This document shows positions 6,794 to 10,183 of a DNA stretch of 10,183 nucleotides, one piece after another. The notes beneath the pieces were generated by a model. The model did not search any database and was not told the DNA's origin. It saw only the letters and a list, made by a program, of their open reading frames with translations. Every line of letters starts with the position of its first letter. Position 1 is the first letter of the stretch. Source of the DNA: Desulfobacterales bacterium HSG17 (GTDB lineage: Bacteria; Desulfobacterota; Desulfobacteria; Desulfobacterales; Desulfococcaceae); the NCBI GenBank assembly GCA_030377945.1, contig JAUCGD010000106.1, positions 1-10,183 of the forward strand, given 5' to 3'. The position numbers and the translations under genes were made by a program.

Positions 6794-8761
6794 TTAATCC
6801 AGTACCCTCCTTATGCTCTCTGCAAGTTTTACTTGTGAAACCGGTTTCATGATATACTCCCGTATCCCTATGCTGTCAGCTATTTCCTGTGATACCATTT
6901 CACTGAAACCTGTACATAGTATAACCGGGATATCTTTTCTTATTTTAATCATTTTCTGGGCAAGCTGGTCTCCGGTCATACCAGGCATGGTCATATCCGT
7001 TATCACGAGATCAAATTTATCAGGGTGCATTCTAAAGTTTTCCAAAGCATCAGTGCTGCTGTTGAAAGCTGTGATATAATATCCTAATTTTTCCAGCATC
7101 TGTGTCAGCATATTAATAATTCTTTCTTCATCATCAACAATCAGAATTTTTTCATTGCCTTTAGGGGGAGGGCAGGCATTGATTGATTCCGGTTGTCCGA
7201 TTTGTTTTTCAAATTGCGGCAGATGCACTTGAAATTCGGTTCCCATGCCGGGCTGGCTGTCAACCTTGATATATCCCCCAAGATTTTTTATTATCCCGTA
7301 AACAACAGACAGCCCGATCCCCGTGCCTTCACCCTGTTTTTTTGTGGTAAAATAAGGTTCAAAAATTCTTTCCTTAACCGCAGGTTTCATGCCATGCCCG
7401 GTATCCCTTATTATCAGCTTAAAACAGGGAATAATATGTTCCAATTTTTCTCCAATAGCTGCTGGATCGGAAGGCAGGCAGGCGCAATCATCATTTTCTA
7501 TGCATACTTCCAGTATTCCGCCTGTTTCACGCATGGCATGATAGGCATTTGTACACAGATTCATTATCACCTGGTGAAGCTGACTGGGATCAGCTTTCAC
7601 AAATGCCGTCTTAACAGCCATATTCTGCCGGATTTCTATTGTGCTCGGAAGTGTTGATTTCAGGAGTTTCAATACTTCTTTTGCCAGCATGGCTATGTTT
7701 ACCGGTTCTTGCTCCCGTTCACTTTCACTGCTAAAGGTTAATATCTGTGTTACCAGGTCCCTGGCCCTTAACACTCCTTTCAATATTTCATTAAGGTATT
7801 CCCGTGTTTCGCTTTTTTCAGGAACAGTATCCAGGGCCATTTCAGTGTAGCCAATGACAGGGAAAAGAATATTATTGAAATCATGTGCAATTCCTCCTGA
7901 CAATGTTGCAATGGCTTCCATTTTCTGAATATGACGAAGCTGTTTTTCAAGGTCTTTTGTCTTATGCTCAGTCTGCTTACGTTCAATAATTTTTCCAATG
8001 CGTTTTGCAATGGCATTAAGCAGTTCATATTCTTCTTTCTGAAACGGCCAATGGCTGCGCTCAGGTATTTTTTCCAGATAACAGACTTCAATAGTACCGA
8101 CCTCTTGATCGAATGCATGAATTTCAACTGATGCATTCCAGGGTGTTGATTTAAAATTATCTGTTTTGAATTCTTTTTTATCATAAGTTATTTGCGCGCA
8201 GCTTATTTCCGAATATTCCCATGAAGGGGGAATCAATTTAACAATCTGCTGAATTATTTCTTCAAGTGAAATACCCGGTTTTTCAACAATTCCAGAAATA
8301 CTGTACAGGCAGTTAAGTTCTTTTATTCTTTCTTTAAGATCATGGGTTTGCTTTTCAAGCATTTCATCGTGCAGTCTGTGGTAACGCTTCAGCCGCGTAA
8401 TGGACCGCACACGCGTCCTGAGTTCGATCTTGTCAACAGGTTTAGAAATAAAATCATCTGCTCCAGCTTCAATTCCCATCATGCGGGTTTTTTTATCATC
8501 CAGGACCGTGACCATAAATACATGGATATCAGACAGAATCGGAGTATTTCTCAAACAGCGGCATACCTCAAAACCGTTCATGTCAGGCATCATAACATCC
8601 AGGAGAATCAGGTCAGGCATGAGTTCTTCTGCTTTTTTCAAGGCATCCGGGCCATTATCTGCAAAAAAAAGATCATAATTTTCATTGAACAGCAGACCTT
8701 TCAGGATATCCCTGCTTCCCTGTTCATCATCAACAATTAGAATTCTGTATTTTTCATTCAT
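6794..8761 (-). CDS. Hybrid histidine kinase REC-sensor-HisKA-HATPase-REC
   Basis: This is a 655-residue soluble kinase. Receiver 1 (~5-122) has D11-D12, phosphosite D55 in LLDVMMPD, T85 and K107 in ISKPVD. A coiled linker (~125-150) leads to a sensor-like region (~150-262) starting LNCLYSISGIVEKPGISLEE. It resembles the GAF-like domain common in kinases of this style, but its ligand cannot be told from sequence. HisKA has H293 in GGIAHDFNNIL. HATPase has N401/N405 in NLCTNAYHAM, G1 DTGHGM at 453-458, FEPYF and G2 GTGIGL at 479-484. Receiver 2 (~537-655) has D543-D544, D589 in ITDMTMPG, T617 in LCTGFS and K639 in IMKPVS. The start is supported by AAGGA at 8768-8772, 6 bases upstream. The HDFNN-type H box is shared with the 3144-4781 kinase, while the other minus-strand kinase has the SHELRTP type. 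It lies 94 bases downstream of the substrate-binding protein gene. Confidence 0.93.
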   Translation of the reverse strand: MNEKYRILIVDDEQGSRDILKGLLFNENYDLFFADNGPDALKKAEELMPDLILLDVMMPDMNGFEVCRCLRNTPILSDIHVFMVTVLDDKKTRMMGIEAGADDFISKPVDKIELRTRVRSITRLKRYHRLHDEMLEKQTHDLKERIKELNCLYSISGIVEKPGISLEEIIQQIVKLIPPSWEYSEISCAQITYDKKEFKTDNFKSTPWNASVEIHAFDQEVGTIEVCYLEKIPERSHWPFQKEEYELLNAIAKRIGKIIERKQTEHKTKDLEKQLRHIQKMEAIATLSGGIAHDFNNILFPVIGYTEMALDTVPEKSETREYLNEILKGVLRARDLVTQILTFSSESEREQEPVNIAMLAKEVLKLLKSTLPSTIEIRQNMAVKTAFVKADPSQLHQVIMNLCTNAYHAMRETGGILEVCIENDDCACLPSDPAAIGEKLEHIIPCFKLIIRDTGHGMKPAVKERIFEPYFTTKKQGEGTGIGLSVVYGIIKNLGGYIKVDSQPGMGTEFQVHLPQFEKQIGQPESINACPPPKGNEKILIVDDEERIINMLTQMLEKLGYYITAFNSSTDALENFRMHPDKFDLVITDMTMPGMTGDQLAQKMIKIRKDIPVILCTGFSEMVSQEIADSIGIREYIMKPVSQVKLAESIRRVLD

Positions 8762-8790
8762 TATTTATCCTTTTATTCGTTATATTTAAC

Positions 8791-8818
8791 GTAGAGACAC
8801 ACAATCGTGCGTCTCTAC
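8791..8818. repeat. GTAGAGAC palindrome
   Basis: The two 12-base arms GTAGAGACACAC (8791-8802) and GTGCGTCTCTAC (8807-8818) are complementary at 11 of 12 positions around a 4-base loop (AATC). It lies in the 94-base gap between the substrate-binding protein and the 655-residue kinase. It looks like a short dispersed palindromic repeat and could act as a hairpin that stabilises or attenuates the transcript. There is no clear T-tract on the minus strand, so I do not call it a terminator. Confidence 0.8.
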
Positions 8819-8855
8819 AATATAGGATTAATCTTTGTTGTTTAATAAATTTAAT

Positions 8856-10016
8856 TTAATTCTTGTTTTCCATGTTATACACTTTTTCTGCTGTATTGAT
8901 AAGCATATTAAATATACCAGGTTTCATACCAATATTAATTGCTGTTGCCGCATTAAATAATATTTTCACAGGTTCCTCATGTATCTGGTTCAAATCCCCT
9001 GGCTTTTCTCCATTGATGATCCTGGCAATGGTTTCAGCATGGAATTTACCTAAACCGTCAAAGTCTGTTATTGAAACGCTGAGAAGAAAACCATGCCTTA
9101 CCATATCAAAATGCTGGGAAAATGACGGGATATTATATTTATTGAGAGCTGCAATGATTTTATGAGATGTTTTTGAATTTATTGAAGCGTACATGGGAGC
9201 ATAAAAAGCATCTGTTTTCAATGCCAGATCATGGGCACATTTGATTATTTCCAATTCATTTTCTTTGCTGTCAGAATGTGTGAGAAAGCACGGTACAATT
9301 TTAAAACCCCGTTCCAAAGCCACTTTTTCAATCTTGCCAATTGCAGCATAACTTCGGCCGGTTACAGTGTCTTCAAAAGGCACCCCCAGTTTTTTAAATC
9401 CAAAAATATCATGAAATGCCCTGATTTGTCTTTCATCTCTGGTTGGATCAACACGCGCATGAATATGATCATATCCTGAATCTTCAGGACTTTTAATTAT
9501 TTCAGCAGCCACAGGATCAGTTGTGGAACCGACAATTGTAGGAATTGAATGCTTGTTATTGGCCAGGTCCTGACCTGCCCATGTTCCCATTGCAAGCATC
9601 AGATCAATATCACCTTTATCATTTAACCTGTTAAGGAGGATTTTCTTTGTCTCCTTCCTCGTTTTTTCATCCCAGCTATTTGAATACCAGGCATCTTCAA
9701 GAAATTTAAGATATTTGCTTTTTACATTGGCACAAACCCATGCCCACACCCTGCCTGTATCTTCATTATTTCCCTGTAAAGGAATGACAATCGGCTCAAT
9801 CCAGCCGAGCCTGGAAAGGCCCTTGATTGTAGCTGTTAAAGAACTTTTATAATTTCTCCATGGACCGCCTTCAAGATAGCCGATGCGCCATTTAGCGGAT
9901 ATTTTTTCAGGAGGCCATACAAAATATTCCTTTTTATCTGCGGCAATACTGGTTGTAAATGATGATAAAAAGAAAAATCCAAAAAAAATAATTATAATCC
10001 AATATAATTTTTTCAT
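8856..10016 (-). CDS. Secreted ABC-type substrate-binding protein (ABC_sub_bind family)
   Basis: This 386-residue protein has an N-terminal signal peptide: MKK, a long hydrophobic core (WIIIIFFGFFFLSSF) and a likely cleavage site after SIAA near residue 26. No lipobox cysteine is seen, so it should be soluble in the periplasm. The mature part is of the ABC_sub_bind type (ABC transporter substrate-binding, TrpX-like). Family-style segments are WRIGYLEGGPW at the first strand (~43-53), LMLAMGTWAGQDLA, IPTIVGSTTDPVAA, and near the end GLGKFHAETIARIINGEKPGDL followed by NAATAINIGM. The ligand is not predictable; relatives bind amino acids or other small molecules. Its start is supported by AAGGA about 8 bases upstream. 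No permease or ATPase gene adjoins it; two hybrid kinases lie downstream on the same strand. It may therefore supply a ligand signal to a sensor rather than serve uptake (inference). Confidence 0.85.
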   Translation of the reverse strand: MKKLYWIIIIFFGFFFLSSFTTSIAADKKEYFVWPPEKISAKWRIGYLEGGPWRNYKSSLTATIKGLSRLGWIEPIVIPLQGNNEDTGRVWAWVCANVKSKYLKFLEDAWYSNSWDEKTRKETKKILLNRLNDKGDIDLMLAMGTWAGQDLANNKHSIPTIVGSTTDPVAAEIIKSPEDSGYDHIHARVDPTRDERQIRAFHDIFGFKKLGVPFEDTVTGRSYAAIGKIEKVALERGFKIVPCFLTHSDSKENELEIIKCAHDLALKTDAFYAPMYASINSKTSHKIIAALNKYNIPSFSQHFDMVRHGFLLSVSITDFDGLGKFHAETIARIINGEKPGDLNQIHEEPVKILFNAATAINIGMKPGIFNMLINTAEKVYNMENKN

Positions 10017-10047
10017 AATTTTTTCCTTAAATTTGTTTTGTCAACAA

Positions 10048-10180
10048 TAGACATTATAGGAAATAAGGATTCCCACCGTAGGGTGCGTTAGGCGATAGCC
10101 GTAACGCACCGTTATTATAAGATTGCGGTGCGTTACGCTGCGCTAACGCACCCTACAAAAATTATTTCCGATAATGTCTA
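10048..10180. mobile_element. MITE-like element with TA ends and nested palindromes
   Basis: The terminal inverted repeats are TAGACATTATAGGAAATAA (10048-10066) and TTATTTCCGATAATGTCTA (10162-10180), complementary at 18 of 19 positions. If the outer TA on each side is the target duplication, the element is GACATTAT...ATAATGTC flanked by TA, as for IS630/Tc1-mariner-related MITEs. Inside, GTAGGGTGCGTTA (10078-10090) is perfectly complementary to TAACGCACCCTAC (10144-10156). Two further copies of the 9-base core (TAACGCACC 10102-10110 and GGTGCGTTA 10127-10135) allow two tandem hairpins or one long stem. There is no ORF, so it is non-autonomous. It lies 31 bases upstream of the start of the substrate-binding protein gene, where it could affect expression. 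Confidence 0.82.
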
Positions 10181-10183
10181 ATA

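Noticed and set aside
8791..8818. Intrinsic terminator between the binding protein and kinase genes
   Set aside because: The hairpin is good but no run of T follows it in the direction of transcription.
10017..10047. TTGACA on the minus strand upstream of the substrate-binding gene as a -35 box
   Set aside because: A -10 box at normal spacing would fall on the ribosome binding site and start codon, and no good TATAAT-like match is seen.

Overview
The window is AT-rich bacterial chromosomal DNA dominated by signal-transduction genes. It holds three large soluble hybrid histidine kinases, an HD-GYP phosphodiesterase, a KaiC/KaiB pair and a periplasmic ABC-type substrate-binding protein. This mix, the kinase N-terminus beginning MADDKPTYQELEKR, and the many dispersed intergenic palindromes suggest a Desulfobacterota (deltaproteobacterial sulfate-reducer type) genome. 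That assignment is an inference from gene style; no taxonomic marker gene is present.

Left half (+ strand). Positions 72-245 are the last ~40 residues of a histidine kinase whose upstream part is missing. Next comes an HD-GYP gene (462-1304) bracketed by two inverted arrays of a CGTGCT hexamer (258-412 and 1319-1434). A signal-peptide-only ORF (1454-1630) follows. Then comes a tight operon: a KaiC-like ATPase that has lost most of its CI domain (1749-2825), a KaiB-like protein (2867-3151) and a hybrid histidine kinase (3144-4781). The kinase gene overlaps kaiB by 8 bases. The kinase N-terminus joins half a PAS domain to the C-terminal half of a receiver domain. Four separate lesions (kinase stub, signal-peptide stub, CI-less KaiC, PAS/REC junction) lie in the first 3.6 kb, so this half looks like it has been eroded or reshuffled by deletions.

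Centre. A ~200 bp convergent intergenic region (4782-4984) holds several nested inverted repeats and no recognisable gene.

Right half (- strand). Read in the direction of transcription, the order is: a secreted ABC_sub_bind-type protein (10016-8856), a REC-sensor-HisKA-HATPase-REC hybrid kinase (8761-6794), and a REC-HisKA-HATPase-REC hybrid kinase (6643-4985). These three genes look intact. The gap between the first two carries a GTAGAGAC palindrome, and the gap between the two kinases carries a third hexamer inverted array. The right edge is a 133 bp MITE-like element with terminal inverted repeats, TA ends and nested palindromes.

How the parts may work together (inference). The KaiC-KaiB-kinase operon resembles the KaiBC-plus-kinase modules of non-cyanobacteria. 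The two minus-strand kinases carry both input and output receivers, so they suit multi-step phosphorelays. The HD-GYP protein would lower cyclic di-GMP as an output. The periplasmic protein has no permease next to it and may act as a ligand sensor for the kinases.
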